DNA from: Kutzneria viridogrisea
GTDB lineage: Bacteria; Actinomycetota; Actinomycetes; Mycobacteriales; Pseudonocardiaceae
Direction of reading: 5' to 3'
Length of the DNA: 64,000 nucleotides
NCBI GenBank assembly: GCA_014138725.1
Contig: JACJID010000004.1
Coordinates: 806,001-870,000, forward strand
A program made the position numbers and the translations under genes. A model generated the notes under the pieces. That model ran no database searches. It had not been told where the DNA came from and saw only the letters and a program-made list of their open reading frames with translations. Position 1 is the stretch's first letter. Each line of letters starts with the position of its first letter. Below are positions 16,221 through 25,369 of this stretch, piece after piece.

Positions 16221-17334
16221 ACGGGTTCGGCAATCGCCCGCGCAACCGCATGGCCTCGCGGACGCGGGTCTGGGCGAGGTCGCGGGCGGCTTCGTGGGTG
16301 GTGCGGCCGAGCGCGCGGGCGTGGTCCAGCACGGTGACGGCGTTGGCGCGCAGCTTGTCGGCGATGACGGCGTAGATCGCGGCGGGGTCGGGGCGCAGCG
16401 CGGAGTAGCGGGCGTCCATGGCGTACGCCGCGGCGACCACACCCCCGGCGTTGGCGATGAAGTCGGGCAGCACGGTGACCCCGCGCGCGGCGAGGACCTG
16501 CTGCGCGGCGGGGGTCGTGGGCAGGTTGGCGCCCTCGACCACGACCCGGGCGCCGATCCGCCCGGCGAGGTCGACGTCGATGACGTCCTGGGTCGCGGCG
16601 GGCACGAGCACCTCGGCGGGCACGAGCAGTTCCTCGCCCAGTGCCAGCAACCGGCCACCTCGGTACTCGGTGACGGTCCGGTCCCCGGGCACGGCGAGCA
16701 GGGCGGCCACGTCCAGGCCGTCGGGGTCGTGCCGGACCCCCAGCGCGCTGGACACGGCGACCACGGTGGCGCCGAGTTCGGCGTACCGCTTGGCGGCGGC
16801 ACGTCCGACGGCACCGAAGCCCTGGATGGCGACCCGCGCGCCGGTCAGCTCGGTGACGGCGTCAGTGGCCTCGGCGAGGCCGTACCCGGTGACGCCGAGT
16901 TGGTCGTACGGGACGCCGCCCAGCTCGGCGGGGGTACCCACGGCGGCGCCGCGATCACGCAGTTCGTCCTGCACGACGGCGGCGTCGCGCTCGGTCATGC
17001 CCACGTCCAGCCCGAGCACGTACTCGGCGGGCACCTCGTTGGACAGCGCCCGCACGAACGCGCGCAGCACGGCCTCCTTGTCGGCGCGGGCCGGGTCGTA
17101 GCGGATCCCGGCCTTGGCCCCGCCGTGGAACAGGTCCACCCCGGCCCACTTCCAGGTCATCACCCTGGCCAGCCGGGCGACCTCGGCCACGGTCAGCCCC
17201 GGGCTCATCCGGGTGCCGCCCTTGCCCATCCCGCGGGCGGTGTTGTCGATCACGAGCACCCCGCGCATACCGGTGCGGGTGTCGGACACGCAGACGACTT
17301 TCTCCGGACCCCACTCGTCCATCAGCTCGAACAT
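16216..17334 (-). CDS. Glu/Leu/Phe/Val dehydrogenase family protein
   Basis: A 372-residue NAD(P)-dependent amino-acid dehydrogenase. The catalytic lysine is K74 in FHGGAKAGIRYDP. The Rossmann motif is GFGAVGR near residue 199, and PDFIANAGGV near 300 is the conserved C-terminal block. The fold interconverts an amino acid with its 2-oxo acid and ammonia. GGAKAG is intermediate between the glutamate (GGGKGG) and leucine/valine (GGGKA) branches, so the substrate is uncertain. It is divergent from the aldehyde dehydrogenase / glutaryl-CoA dehydrogenase operon, where glutamate released by transamination could be its substrate. The start ATG 17334 has a close GGGAG; M5 (17322) is an alternative. 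The stop lies in palindrome copy 5. Confidence 0.85.
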   Translation of the reverse strand: MFELMDEWGPEKVVCVSDTRTGMRGVLVIDNTARGMGKGGTRMSPGLTVAEVARLARVMTWKWAGVDLFHGGAKAGIRYDPARADKEAVLRAFVRALSNEVPAEYVLGLDVGMTERDAAVVQDELRDRGAAVGTPAELGGVPYDQLGVTGYGLAEATDAVTELTGARVAIQGFGAVGRAAAKRYAELGATVVAVSSALGVRHDPDGLDVAALLAVPGDRTVTEYRGGRLLALGEELLVPAEVLVPAATQDVIDVDLAGRIGARVVVEGANLPTTPAAQQVLAARGVTVLPDFIANAGGVVAAAYAMDARYSALRPDPAAIYAVIADKLRANAVTVLDHARALGRTTHEAARDLAQTRVREAMRLRGRLPNPS

Positions 17335-17512
17335 GCTCCCAGGCTGCCGGAGCGCGGACCGGGCAGCCAAGGCCAGGAGAACACGACCTCGTGGCCCAGA
17401 GGTGCAGGACTGCTTGCCCTCAGCCGAACGAGGTCCCGTGCTCCCGGGCTTGGCTGGGGCGGGGCGGGTTCGCCAAGGTGGAAGGCACACCGAACAGTGA
17501 GAAGGGACCTCC

Positions 17513-19078
17513 ATGGCCGAGCCTCTTGCGTGCGCGTCCGTCATCGCGGGCAGCACCGACACCGGCGCCGCGGGCGGAGAACTGACCTCGCTCAACCCCG
17601 CTCAGCTCACCGACGTGGTCGCGCGGGTGGCGCTGTCCGGGCCACCGGCCGTGGTCGAGGCCGCACGGGCGGCGCGCGAGGCGTTCCCCGCATGGGCGGC
17701 GACCCCGGCTCCGGTGCGCGGGCAGGTCGTGCACCGCTGGGGCCGACTGGTCGAGTCCAACAAGGAGGCCCTCGCGCGGCTGATCACCCGCGAGATCGGC
17801 AAGCCCTACGCGGAGTCCCTCGGCGAGGTGCAGGAGATCATCGATACCTGCGACTTCTTCCTTGGCGAGGGCAGGCGGCTGTACGGGCAGACCGTGCCCA
17901 GCGAGATGCCGGACAAGCAGCTGTTCACCTTCCGCGTGCCGGTCGGGGTCAGCGTGATCATCACCGCGGCGAACTTCCCGGCCGCCGTGCCCTCCTGGTA
18001 CCTGGTGCCCGCGCTGCTCTGCGGCAACACCGTGGTGTGGAAGCCCGCGGAGCTGTCCGCGGCCGTGGGCCAGGCGCTGGCCGAGCTGGCCTGGCACGCC
18101 GGGGTGCCCGCCTCGGTGCTCAACCTGGTGCAGGCCAACGGCGAGGCCACCTTCACGGGCCTGTCCCAGGCGCTGGAACAGGGGCTGGTGGACAAGGTCG
18201 GCTTCACCGGGTCCACCGAGGTCGGCCGGGCGATCAGCGAGCTGTGCGGACGCCACCTGCAATCGCCGTGCCTGGAGCTGGGCGGCAAGAACCCGCTGGT
18301 GGTCATGGCGGACGCGAAGCTGGACCTGGCCGTGGAGGGCGCGCTGTTCAGCGGGTTCGGCTCGGCCGGGCAGCGCTGTACCTCGCTGGGCACGGTCTTC
18401 GTGCAGCGCGAGGTGCACGAGGAGTTCCTGCGCCGGTTCACCGCGGCCGTGGAGCAGGCCGCGATCGGCGAGCCGATGCGGGAGGTGCTGTACGGACCGC
18501 TGATCGACACCCGGTACGCGGAGCGGTTCGAGCAGTACCTGGAGCTGGTCCAGCCGCACCACACCGTGCACGGCTCCACCGGGACGGGCCGGATCACCGA
18601 TGCCAACCCGCGCAAGGGTTTTGTCGGTTCACCGGAGCAGGGCATCTACGTGCACCCGACCATTGTGGACGGTGTGACCGCGCAGGACGCCCTGTACCGC
18701 ACCGAGACCTTCGGGCCGCTGGTCGGCGTGGGCAGCTTCGACACGTTCGACGAGGCGGTGGAACTGGCCAACGGGCACGGTTACGGCCTGTCCGCGGCGA
18801 TCTACACCACCGACGCCGCCAACGCGTTCCGGTTCCGGCAGCGCTGCCGCGCGGGCATGGTCAGCGTGAACAACTCCACCTCCGGGGCGGAGGCGCACCT
18901 GCCCTTCGGCGGCAACGGCCTGTCCGGCAACGGCAGCCGCCAGTCCGGGATCTGGGTGCTCGACCAGTTCACCCGCTGGCAGTCGATGAACTGGGACTAC
19001 GCGGGCAAGCTCCAGAAGGCGCAGATGGACCTGGTGGCGCTGCCGGAGGCCGACCTCGACTACCGGCTGGACGTGTGA
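17513..19078 (+). CDS. aldehyde dehydrogenase, probable 2-aminoadipate-semialdehyde (P6C) dehydrogenase
   Basis: A 521-residue aldehyde dehydrogenase with catalytic E255 (LELGGKN) and C289 (GSAGQRCTS), and the Rossmann region ITAANFP and FTGSTEVG. GSAGQRCT and the long C-terminal arm resemble the ALDH7 / piperideine-6-carboxylate dehydrogenase side of the superfamily. It is followed with one-base overlap by glutaryl-CoA dehydrogenase and then a 2-oxo-acid dehydrogenase E1. Together these fit lysine breakdown by way of 2-aminoadipate, with this enzyme oxidising the semialdehyde. The aldehyde dehydrogenase call is firm; the substrate is inferred from context. ATG 17513 follows a GAAGGGA site. 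Confidence 0.75.
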   Translation: MAEPLACASVIAGSTDTGAAGGELTSLNPAQLTDVVARVALSGPPAVVEAARAAREAFPAWAATPAPVRGQVVHRWGRLVESNKEALARLITREIGKPYAESLGEVQEIIDTCDFFLGEGRRLYGQTVPSEMPDKQLFTFRVPVGVSVIITAANFPAAVPSWYLVPALLCGNTVVWKPAELSAAVGQALAELAWHAGVPASVLNLVQANGEATFTGLSQALEQGLVDKVGFTGSTEVGRAISELCGRHLQSPCLELGGKNPLVVMADAKLDLAVEGALFSGFGSAGQRCTSLGTVFVQREVHEEFLRRFTAAVEQAAIGEPMREVLYGPLIDTRYAERFEQYLELVQPHHTVHGSTGTGRITDANPRKGFVGSPEQGIYVHPTIVDGVTAQDALYRTETFGPLVGVGSFDTFDEAVELANGHGYGLSAAIYTTDAANAFRFRQRCRAGMVSVNNSTSGAEAHLPFGGNGLSGNGSRQSGIWVLDQFTRWQSMNWDYAGKLQKAQMDLVALPEADLDYRLDV

Positions 19079-20238
19079 TGGCGGACCCGATCGACCTGCT
19101 GGGCGTGGCGGAGCTGTTCTCCGAGGAAGAGCGGCTCATCCGCGACACCGTGCGCGAGTTCGTGGACGACAAGGTGCGCCCGCACGTGGGCCGCTGGTTC
19201 GCCGACGGCACCTTCCCGCTCGAACTCGCCCCGGAACTGGGCAAGCTCGGACTGTTCGGCATGCACCTGACCGGCTACGGCTGCGCGGGGGCCAGCGCCA
19301 CGGCGTACGGCATCGCGTGCATGGAGCTGGAGGCGGTGGACTCCGGGCTGCGCAGCTTCGTGTCGGTGCAGGGATCCCTTGCCATGACGGCGATCCACAA
19401 GTTCGGCTCGGAGCAACAGAAGCAGCAGTGGTTGCCGCGCATGGCCTCCGGCGAGGCGATCGGCTGCTTCGGGCTGACCGAACCGGACTTCGGCTCGAAC
19501 CCGGCCGGGATGCGCACCACCGCGAAGCGCACCGCTGGGGGCTGGGTCCTCAACGGCAGCAAGCTCTGGATCACCAACGGCGGGGTCGCGGAGATCGCGG
19601 TGGTGTGGGCCCGCACCGAGGACGGGGTTCGCGGCTTCCTGGTTCCCCGTGGCACCAAGGGTTTCACGACCCGTGACATCAAGGACAAGTTGTCGCTGCG
19701 GGCCTCGGTGACCTCCGAACTGGTCATGCAGGACTGCGAGCTGCCCGAGGACGCGGTGCTTGCCGACAGTCGTGGCCTGCGCGCTCCACTGTCCTGTTTG
19801 AACGAAGCGCGGTTCGGCATCCTGTGGGGCGCCGTGGGTGCCGCGCGTGACTGCTACGCGACCGCCTTGCGGTACGCCAAGTCCCGCGTCCAGTTCGACC
19901 GGCCGATCGCCGGTTTCCAGCTGACCCAGCAGAAACTGGTCGGCATGGCACTGGAGCTGGAGAAGGCGTTCCTGACCGCGCAGCACATCGGGCGGCTCAA
20001 GGACGCGGGCCGCTGCGAGGCGGCGCACGTCAGCTTCGGCAAGCTCAACAACGTGCGGGTCGCGCTGGACATCGCCCGCGAGGCGCGCACGATCCTGGCG
20101 GCCAGCGGCATCACCACCGAGTACTCGGTGCTGCGGCACGCCAACAACCTCGAGTCGGTGCTGACCTACGAGGGCACCAGCGAGATCCACACGCTGGTGC
20201 TCGGCGAGGCGATCACCGGGATCGGCGCGTACCGGTGA
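19078..20238 (+). CDS. gcdH: glutaryl-CoA dehydrogenase
   Basis: A 386-residue FAD enzyme of the acyl-CoA dehydrogenase family. The start ELFSEEERLIRDTVREFV, the FGLTEPDFGSNP flavin-binding block, and the closing TYEGTSEIHTLVLGEAITG with catalytic Glu near 365 are typical of the glutaryl-CoA branch, which both oxidises and decarboxylates glutaryl-CoA to crotonyl-CoA. The ATG overlaps the preceding stop by one base and the next gene starts inside its stop (GTGA), so it is the middle gene of a coupled three-gene operon. An electron-transfer flavoprotein would be the acceptor; none is encoded here. Confidence 0.85.
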   Translation: MADPIDLLGVAELFSEEERLIRDTVREFVDDKVRPHVGRWFADGTFPLELAPELGKLGLFGMHLTGYGCAGASATAYGIACMELEAVDSGLRSFVSVQGSLAMTAIHKFGSEQQKQQWLPRMASGEAIGCFGLTEPDFGSNPAGMRTTAKRTAGGWVLNGSKLWITNGGVAEIAVVWARTEDGVRGFLVPRGTKGFTTRDIKDKLSLRASVTSELVMQDCELPEDAVLADSRGLRAPLSCLNEARFGILWGAVGAARDCYATALRYAKSRVQFDRPIAGFQLTQQKLVGMALELEKAFLTAQHIGRLKDAGRCEAAHVSFGKLNNVRVALDIAREARTILAASGITTEYSVLRHANNLESVLTYEGTSEIHTLVLGEAITGIGAYR

Positions 20239-22388
20239 CCGAGCAGGTCGACGAGCACTTCCTGGCGGCGGTGGCGGGACTGCGGGCGTGCCCCGCCGCC
20301 CCGGTGGCCGACCGTGCGCGGCTGCTGGAGCTGTTCGACGCCCAGTTGGGCAGCCGCCACCTGGACCTGGTGGCCCGCGAGTTCCGGGCCAAGGGCCTTG
20401 GCTACTACACGATCGGCTCCGCCGGGCACGAGGGCAACGTGGCCGTGGCCGCCGCGCTGCGCCCCACCGATCCGGCCCTGCTGCACTACCGCTCCGGGGC
20501 GTTCTACCTGGAGCGCGTGCGGCAGGCCGGGCTGTCCACCGGGCTGGACGACGTGCTGCTGGGCATGATGGCGGCCACCGAGGAGCCGATCGCGGGCGGG
20601 CGGCACAAGGTGTTCGGCAACCACGCGGCGGCCGTGATCCCGCAGACCTCCACGATCGCCTCGCACCTGCCGCGGGCGGTCGGCGTGGCCTTCGCCATCG
20701 AGCGGGCGCGCAAGCTCGGCGTGGACTCGCCCTGGCCCGCCGACGCGCTCGCGGTGTGCAGCTTCGGGGACGCCTCGGCCAACCACTCCACGGCCGCCGG
20801 GGCGATCAACACCGCCGTGTACTGCGGCTACCAGAAGCTGCCGATGCCGCTGCTGCTGGTGTGCGAGGACAACGGGCTGGGCATCAGCGTGCCGACCCCG
20901 CACGGCTGGATCGCCAGCGCCTACGGCAATCGGCCCGGCCTGCGCTACTTCTCCGCCAGCGGCTTCGACCTGGTGCAGGCCTGCCAGGTCGCCGCCGAGG
21001 CCGCCGACTGGGTCCGTCGCAAGCGCTTGCCCGCCTTCCTGCACCTGCACACCGTGCGGCTAATGGGCCACGCCGGGTCCGATCTGGAGTCGGCCTACCG
21101 GGCCCCGCAGGAGACCGCCGCCGAGTTGGCGCGCGATCCGCTGCTGGGCACCGCCGAGCAGCTGATCGCCTGCGGGGCGCTGACCCCGGACGAGGTCGTG
21201 CGGCGGTACGAGGACAAGCGCGCCGAGGTCCGCGCGCGGGCGGAACGCGCCGCCGGCCGACCCCAGTTGGACAGCGCCGCCGCCGTGCTCGCACCGCTGG
21301 CGCCACGCAGGCCCGAGCTGGTGGCACAGGCTGTGCGGCCCGCGCAGCCGCACGAGCCGGTCACCTTCGCGCAAGCGGTCAACCGGACGCTGGCGGACCT
21401 GCTCGCGCAGCACCCGAACCTGCTCGTCTTCGGCGAGGACGTGGGCCGCAAGGGCGGGGTGTACGGCGTCACGCGGGGCCTGCGGCGGCGGTTCGGCGCG
21501 GGGCGCGTGTTCGACACCGTGCTGGACGAGCAGTCCATCCTGGGCCTCGCGCTGGGTACCGGCGTGTCCGGACTGCTGCCGATCGCGGAGATCCAGTACC
21601 TGGCGTACCTGCACAACGCCGCCGACCAGCTGCGCGGCGAGGCGGCGACGCTGCGCTTCTTCTCCAACGGCCAGTACCGCAACCCGATGGTCGTGCGCAT
21701 CGCCGGGTACGGCTACCAGAAGGGCTTCGGCGGGCACTTCCACAACGACAACGCGATCGCCGCGCTGCGGGACATCCCCGGCCTGGTGATCGCCTCACCC
21801 GCCCGCCCCGAGGACGCCGCCGCGATGCTGCGCACCTGCGTGGCCGCGGCCCAGGTGGACGGCAGCGTCTGCGCCTTCCTGGAGCCGATCGCGCTGTACC
21901 ACACCAGGGACCTGCACACCGAGGGCGACGGCGGCTGGCTGGCCGGGCCGCCGACCGGGCACGTGCCACTGGGCAGCGGCCGGACCCACGGCACCGGCAC
22001 CGACCTGACCCTGGTGAGCTTCGGCAACGGGGTGCCGATGAGCCTGCGCGTGGCGCGGCGCCTGGCCGAGCACGGCCTCGGTGCCCGCGTGCTGGACCTG
22101 CGCTGGCTCGCCCCGCTGCCCGTGGCCGACCTGCTGCGCGAGGCCACCGCCACCGGCCGGGTGCTGGTCGTGGATGAGACGCGGCGCACCGGCGGGGTGT
22201 CCGAGTCCGTGCTGACCTGCTTGCTGGACAACGGGTTCAGCGGCCGAGTCGCCCGCGTGGCCAGCGAGGACAGCTTCGTCCCGCTGGGCGGGGCCGCGCT
22301 GCACGTGCTGCTGTCCGAGGACACCGTGCTGCGCGCGGCGTTCGATCTACTGAACATCAGACTTCCGACGGGTACTGGCCTGGAGTGA
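20235..22388 (+). CDS. fused alpha-beta 2-oxo-acid dehydrogenase E1 (candidate 2-oxoadipate dehydrogenase)
   Basis: A 717-residue protein joining both halves of a heterotetramer-type E1. Residues ~1-340 are E1-alpha with the ThDP motif starting GDASANHST and a C-terminal helical tail. Residues ~360-700 are E1-beta (FGEDVGRKGGVYGVT, FLEPIALYH, VLVVDETRRTGGV). The nearest known relatives are branched-chain 2-oxo-acid dehydrogenase E1 and other fused E1 proteins. E1 decarboxylates a 2-oxo acid and passes the acyl group to lipoyl-E2. Coupling to gcdH argues for 2-oxoadipate, whose product glutaryl-CoA is the gcdH substrate. No E2 or E3 gene is nearby, so these must be borrowed from another complex. 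The substrate is inference. Confidence 0.8.
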   Translation: MTEQVDEHFLAAVAGLRACPAAPVADRARLLELFDAQLGSRHLDLVAREFRAKGLGYYTIGSAGHEGNVAVAAALRPTDPALLHYRSGAFYLERVRQAGLSTGLDDVLLGMMAATEEPIAGGRHKVFGNHAAAVIPQTSTIASHLPRAVGVAFAIERARKLGVDSPWPADALAVCSFGDASANHSTAAGAINTAVYCGYQKLPMPLLLVCEDNGLGISVPTPHGWIASAYGNRPGLRYFSASGFDLVQACQVAAEAADWVRRKRLPAFLHLHTVRLMGHAGSDLESAYRAPQETAAELARDPLLGTAEQLIACGALTPDEVVRRYEDKRAEVRARAERAAGRPQLDSAAAVLAPLAPRRPELVAQAVRPAQPHEPVTFAQAVNRTLADLLAQHPNLLVFGEDVGRKGGVYGVTRGLRRRFGAGRVFDTVLDEQSILGLALGTGVSGLLPIAEIQYLAYLHNAADQLRGEAATLRFFSNGQYRNPMVVRIAGYGYQKGFGGHFHNDNAIAALRDIPGLVIASPARPEDAAAMLRTCVAAAQVDGSVCAFLEPIALYHTRDLHTEGDGGWLAGPPTGHVPLGSGRTHGTGTDLTLVSFGNGVPMSLRVARRLAEHGLGARVLDLRWLAPLPVADLLREATATGRVLVVDETRRTGGVSESVLTCLLDNGFSGRVARVASEDSFVPLGGAALHVLLSEDTVLRAAFDLLNIRLPTGTGLE

Positions 22389-22538
22389 CCCGGCCCTAGC
22401 ATCGGCGCTGGCGCGTGACCCCTGCGAAACAACCTCTGCACCGACCATGCGCTCCACAACGAGACCCACCGGCACCTGAGCGCTGCCGGTCGGTGACGCG
22501 CGCCTTGGTGAAGTCCCTGCGAACAAGGACGGAACGCG

Positions 22539-23420
22539 ATGCGAAGCGCTCTCGTTGCCCTGACCTCGTTATGCCTCCTGCTCACCGGCGCCGCCGCCGG
22601 CAACGCCAGCACCCGTGAGGGCGTCGTGCCCGGGTTGTCGGGTACCGATGCCGTGCACGCCGCCGGACCGGCTGCCGACAACTTCCTGAAGCTGCACCGG
22701 CAGCGCGTCGCCGACAACGCGGCCCGCAAGCCCCAGGTGGCCGCGCAGCTGCACACCTTCTGGGGCCCCGAGCCCAAGCTCGGCAGCGGCGACGGCATGG
22801 TCGTCACCCAGAGCATCACCCCGAGCCTGCGGCTGTCCAACTCCAGCGACACCGTGTACGCGCCGACCATGAAGCCCACCGGGCACTCCTGCATCGAGAT
22901 CACCACCGCCTACGGGCTCGGTGACGCCGGTCAGCTGTGGGCCTGGGACTGGTGCAAGTCGGTGTCCCCGGCGAAGGTCGTGTACCTGGACAGCTCCTTC
23001 GTGAGCACCTACACGACAACTGTCAACGGTCACCCGGCCTACACGGTGCAGGAGGTCCAGACCAACGCCAGGCAGAACACCTGGACGGCCTCGCTCTACA
23101 ACTACAAGACCAGCGCCTGGGACGTGCTGTTCACCCAGAGCGGCAGCGACCAGAGCCAGCTCAACGAGGGCTGGGACATCTTCGAGATCTACGCCACGCA
23201 CAACAACTCGACCGGCAACGCCTACTACTGCTCCGACGCCAGGGGCGCCGTGTTCGAGAGCAGCTCGATCAAGCTGCGTTCCGGCGGCAGCTGGGTCCCC
23301 GCCACGTCCTCGAACTCCCCGCTCTCGCCAACGACCAACCCGCGGCCGAGCGACTACGACTGCTCCTCGCTGAAGTTCGAACTGCTCAACGCCAACGACC
23401 ACTGGCGCGTCACCGTGTGA
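22539..23420 (+). CDS. secreted protein of unknown function
   Basis: A 293-residue protein with a clear signal peptide (MRSALVALTSLCLLLTGAAAG, cleavage near residue 22). The mature part has a helical stretch (NFLKLHRQRVADNAARK) and then a beta-rich region with many Ser/Thr/Tyr/Trp residues and few cysteines, reminiscent of a lectin-like or concanavalin-like sandwich. Motifs such as HSCIEITTAYGLGDAGQLWAW and YCSDARGAVFESSSIKL look structural. I do not recognise a catalytic site. AAGGACGGAA precedes ATG 22539. It stands alone between the E1 operon and the spermidine operon, with an inverted repeat after its stop. Confidence 0.7.
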   Translation: MRSALVALTSLCLLLTGAAAGNASTREGVVPGLSGTDAVHAAGPAADNFLKLHRQRVADNAARKPQVAAQLHTFWGPEPKLGSGDGMVVTQSITPSLRLSNSSDTVYAPTMKPTGHSCIEITTAYGLGDAGQLWAWDWCKSVSPAKVVYLDSSFVSTYTTTVNGHPAYTVQEVQTNARQNTWTASLYNYKTSAWDVLFTQSGSDQSQLNEGWDIFEIYATHNNSTGNAYYCSDARGAVFESSSIKLRSGGSWVPATSSNSPLSPTTNPRPSDYDCSSLKFELLNANDHWRVTV

Positions 23421-23443
23421 CCGCCACCACTCGCGTGAGTGAG

Positions 23444-23500
23444 CCGCCCACCGCGCCGGCCTACGGATTTCGTGAAGGAATTCGGCCGTCCGGTGGGCGG
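23444..23500 (+). terminator. long-loop inverted repeat after secreted-protein gene
   Basis: Perfect 10-base arms CCGCCCACCG (23444-23453) and CGGTGGGCGG (23491-23500) enclose 37 bases that contain a further short GGCC pairing. It begins 24 bases after the secreted-protein stop and 230 bases before the decarboxylase. It may end the first transcript or form part of the leader of the second. Confidence 0.4.
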
Positions 23501-23729
23501 TGGTCGCCAACAGCCTCTTCGAGGATCTACCATGACTCGCCGCGGTGCGCCCCGAAGCACCGCGACCACCCAAGCGGCGAACGGGTCGACGCAACCACTG
23601 ACCCGAGACTGGAAGGTACGTAGCGGAATGGGAGACAGCCTCGCCTGCCGGGCGTTGCACGCGCCACAGCCGATCACGGCGACCACCGTGCAGCCGCACA
23701 CTCCGTCACAGACGGAACCAACCGGGGCG

Positions 23730-24866
23730 ATGTCCCGCATCCGCGAGTACCTCGACCGTGAGAAACCGCCCACGCCCTGCCTGGTCATCGACCTGGCCAC
23801 GGTGCGGGAGCGGTACCACCAGCTGGCCGCTGCCCTGCCGGGCGCCCGGCTGTACTACGCCGTCAAGGCGAACCCGAACGCCGAAGTGGTGCGCCTGTTG
23901 GTGGAACTGGGCGCCAGCTTCGACGTGGCGAGCATCCCCGAGATCGAGCTCTGCCTGGCCAGCGGCGCCCGTCCGGAGCAGATCTCCTACGGCAACACGA
24001 TCAAGAAGCGCGCCGACATCGCGCGGGCCTTCGAGCTGGGCGTGCGTCTGTTCACTTCGGACAGCCTCGCCGACGTGGAGCACCTGGCCGAGCACGCGCC
24101 CGGCGCCTCGGTGTTCTGCCGCGTGCTGCTGGCCGACACCGGTTCGCTGACCCCGTTCGGCAAGAAGTTCGGCTGCGCCCCGGAAATGGCCACCGAACTG
24201 CTGTCCCACGCCGTGCGGCTGGGCCTGCGCGCGGGTGGCGTGTCCTTCCACGTCGGCTCGCAGCAGCTCGCCCCGTCCGCCTGGGACGAGGGCGTGCGGC
24301 AGGCCGCTGGCGTGGCCGCGAAGCTGGCCGCCGAGGGCATCGAGCCGCCTCTGCTGAACATCGGCGGCGGGCTGCCCGGCCGTTACACCCAGGACATGCC
24401 GCCGCTGGCCGAGTACGCCGGGGCGATCACCTCCTCGGTGCGCGAGCACTTCGGCGCCGCCGGGCTCGCGCTGCCCCAGCTGGTGCTGGAACCGGGCCGG
24501 TTCCTGGTCGCCGACGCGGGGCTGCTGCGCAGCGAGGTCGTGCTGGTCTCCCGTAAGTCCACAGAGGACACTCACCGCTGGGTGTACCTGGACGTGGGCC
24601 GCTACAACGGGCTGGCCGAGACCGAGAACGAGTACATCACCTACCTGCTGGCCACGCCCGGCCGCGAGGGTGCGACCGGTCCGGTGTACCTGGCCGGTCC
24701 CACCTGCGACGGGGACGACGTGCTGTACCAGCACAACGTGTACCGCCTGCCGATGGAGCTGCGCGCCGGGGACCACGTGGAGTTCCTCAGTACCGGCGCC
24801 TACACGGCGAGCTACTCCTCCATAGCGTTCAACGGGTTCGCGCCGCTGCCGACCCACTGCATCTGA
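23730..24866 (+). CDS. PLP-dependent ornithine/lysine decarboxylase (fold III)
   Basis: A 379-residue alanine-racemase-fold decarboxylase. The PLP lysine is K46 (YYAVKANPN). The phosphate loop is NIGGGLPGRY, and the active-site cysteine from the partner subunit is C326 in GPTCDGDD, the signature of eukaryotic-type ornithine decarboxylases. It would produce putrescine (or cadaverine from lysine). speD and speE follow, completing spermidine synthesis. Start choice: ATG 23730 matches where the family begins but has only GGGG upstream. ATG 23628, behind GGAAGG, would add 34 residues of low-complexity sequence and cannot be excluded. Ornithine versus lysine preference cannot be read from the sequence. 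Confidence 0.85.
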   Translation: MSRIREYLDREKPPTPCLVIDLATVRERYHQLAAALPGARLYYAVKANPNAEVVRLLVELGASFDVASIPEIELCLASGARPEQISYGNTIKKRADIARAFELGVRLFTSDSLADVEHLAEHAPGASVFCRVLLADTGSLTPFGKKFGCAPEMATELLSHAVRLGLRAGGVSFHVGSQQLAPSAWDEGVRQAAGVAAKLAAEGIEPPLLNIGGGLPGRYTQDMPPLAEYAGAITSSVREHFGAAGLALPQLVLEPGRFLVADAGLLRSEVVLVSRKSTEDTHRWVYLDVGRYNGLAETENEYITYLLATPGREGATGPVYLAGPTCDGDDVLYQHNVYRLPMELRAGDHVEFLSTGAYTASYSSIAFNGFAPLPTHCI

Positions 24867-24945
24867 CCGCGCGCGAGCGGTCGACCTCTTTCGTCCAGGC
24901 CCTGTCAGGGGTCTGGTCTGCCCTGGGAATAGATGGGAGTGATAG

Positions 24946-25329
24946 ATGACCGGAGTACTGGGCTCGGTGCAGACCGTGGGGTCGTTCACCGGACAGCACG
25001 TGCTCGCCGAGATGGAGGGCATCGAGGCCGCGCTGCTCAACGACGAGCAGAGGCTGCGGGAAATCCTGGCCACCGTGCTCGACCAGGCGGGAGCCACCGT
25101 GCTGGAGGTGACCTCCAAGCAGTTCGAGCCGCAGGGGGTGACCGTGCTGGCACTGCTGTCCGAGTCGCACGCCTCCCTGCACACCTACCCAGAGATCGGA
25201 AAGGTCTTCGTCGACGTCTTCACCTGCGGGCACCGGGCCAAGCCCGAGTTCGCGGTGCAGCTGCTCGCCGAGGCGTTGCGCACGCCCGTGGTGCACGCGA
25301 AGACCATCCGCCGCGGCGAGGACGAGTAG
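24946..25329 (+). CDS. speD: S-adenosylmethionine decarboxylase proenzyme
   Basis: A 127-residue proenzyme of the short bacterial type. It self-cleaves between E73 and S74 in the SESHASLHTYPE motif, and S74 becomes the pyruvoyl group. The H75, C-containing FTCGH and acidic C-terminus fit the family. It supplies decarboxylated SAM, the aminopropyl donor for the spermidine synthase encoded 40 bases downstream. A GGGAG site precedes ATG 24946. It lies 79 bases after the decarboxylase on the same strand. Confidence 0.93.
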   Translation: MTGVLGSVQTVGSFTGQHVLAEMEGIEAALLNDEQRLREILATVLDQAGATVLEVTSKQFEPQGVTVLALLSESHASLHTYPEIGKVFVDVFTCGHRAKPEFAVQLLAEALRTPVVHAKTIRRGEDE

Positions 25330-25369
25330 TCGTGTCCCCCTTGCCAGCGAAGAAGATTGTGAGGACCCA

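Noticed and set aside
16216-17595. Longer version of the amino-acid dehydrogenase starting 87 residues earlier
   Set aside because: The extra N-terminus is low-complexity and overlaps the promoter and start of the divergent aldehyde dehydrogenase; ATG 17334 starts at the family-like sequence.
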